NCBI RefSeq assembly: GCF_009711165.2
Contig: NZ_WMID02000019.1
Location: 1-64,000, forward strand
DNA length: 64,000 bases
Direction of reading: 5' to 3'
DNA from: Flavobacterium sp. MC2016-06
GTDB taxonomy: Bacteria; Bacteroidota; Bacteroidia; Flavobacteriales; Flavobacteriaceae
Shown: in pieces, positions 63,868 through 64,000 of the stretch
How the letters are laid out: each line of letters begins with the position of its first letter
Numbering within the stretch: the first letter of the stretch is position 1
Program-made: the position numbers and the translations under genes
Notes under the pieces: model-generated
The model's input: only the letters and a program-made list of their open reading frames with translations
Database searches by the model: none
Told to the model about the DNA's origin: nothing

Positions 63868-64000
63868 GATTTTGATTCTTAAATTCTGTTAATTTTTATT
63901 TTTAAAGAGCTCTAATTAACCCAAAATACGATTGTGCTTTTGTGCCTTTTTAAGAGCACTAAAGTAGCTTAAAATTTATAAAAAAAAGAAGCATTCAAAA
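63868..64000. other. Intergenic edge region
   Basis: AT-rich, no ORF. It contains TTGTGCCTTTTTAAGAGCAC (63936-63957 region), which shares TGTGCCTTTTT with 63211-63221. I see no clear promoter for the CBM9-like gene. Confidence 0.4.

Overview
The window is AT-rich chromosome from a Bacteroidota member, almost certainly a Flavobacterium-like Flavobacteriaceae. Supporting signs are SusC/RagA-type outer-membrane proteins, a type IX secretion C-terminal sorting domain on a subtilase, many MKK...lipobox lipoproteins, no Shine-Dalgarno usage, and promoter elements of the TAnnTTTG (-7) and TTTG (-33) type. Most genes are chromosomal housekeeping or envelope genes. I see no prophage, integrase, insertion sequence transposase, CRISPR array, rRNA or tRNA.

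Region by region. (a) 1-2.0 kb: a lipoprotein and an alpha-oxoamine-synthase-family PLP enzyme. (b) 2.2-8.3 kb: a nitrite/NO locus. It holds an AniA-like copper nitrite reductase fused to cytochrome c, a NirV-like FGE-domain protein and a SCO copper chaperone. Facing these on the other strand are a His-rich multipass membrane protein, the Fe-S repair protein Ric, an azurin lipoprotein and an NsrR-like Rrf2 regulator. A conserved 20-bp palindrome precedes nirK, ric and the regulator gene, which suggests one autoregulated NO regulon. (c) 8.4-17.4 kb: a LytS/LytTR two-component pair, an EreA/ChaN-like protein, a NYN/LOTUS protein, a GltS-like FMN enzyme, small lipoproteins and a GH88 hydrolase. 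(d) 17.6-27.3 kb: DUF2809, RdgB, a DEAD-box helicase whose Arg/Gly-rich tail is cut off by an in-frame TAA, a DUF389 protein, a 36-aa lysine-rich protein, a porin, PepD and DUF3810.

(e) 27.4-36.0 kb holds the most unusual system. A SusC-like barrel appears to lack its plug domain. The next gene of the same operon encodes an alpha-2-macroglobulin-like protein with an intact thioester motif and a SusC-type plug placed where the bait region would be. A divergent ECF sigma factor and a small membrane protein sit beside them. (f) 36.3-56 kb: lipid, Nudix and envelope genes, a TPR/MORN-transglutaminase-DUF3857 operon, a nitronate monooxygenase, a T9SS-exported subtilase, mnmA, yidC, pyrG and small membrane proteins. 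(g) 56.2-63.9 kb: a sugar cluster of NagB-PIG-L fusion, FucP-type transporter, nucleotidyltransferase and GHMP kinase, read divergently from a LacI regulator with two palindromic operators between them, then a CBM9-like protein.

Intergenic DNA carries several dispersed imperfect palindromic repeats (about 16.1, 26.1, 36.1, 56.0 and 63.1 kb) of the kind common in Flavobacterium. All domain and family names below come from reading the sequence without any search.
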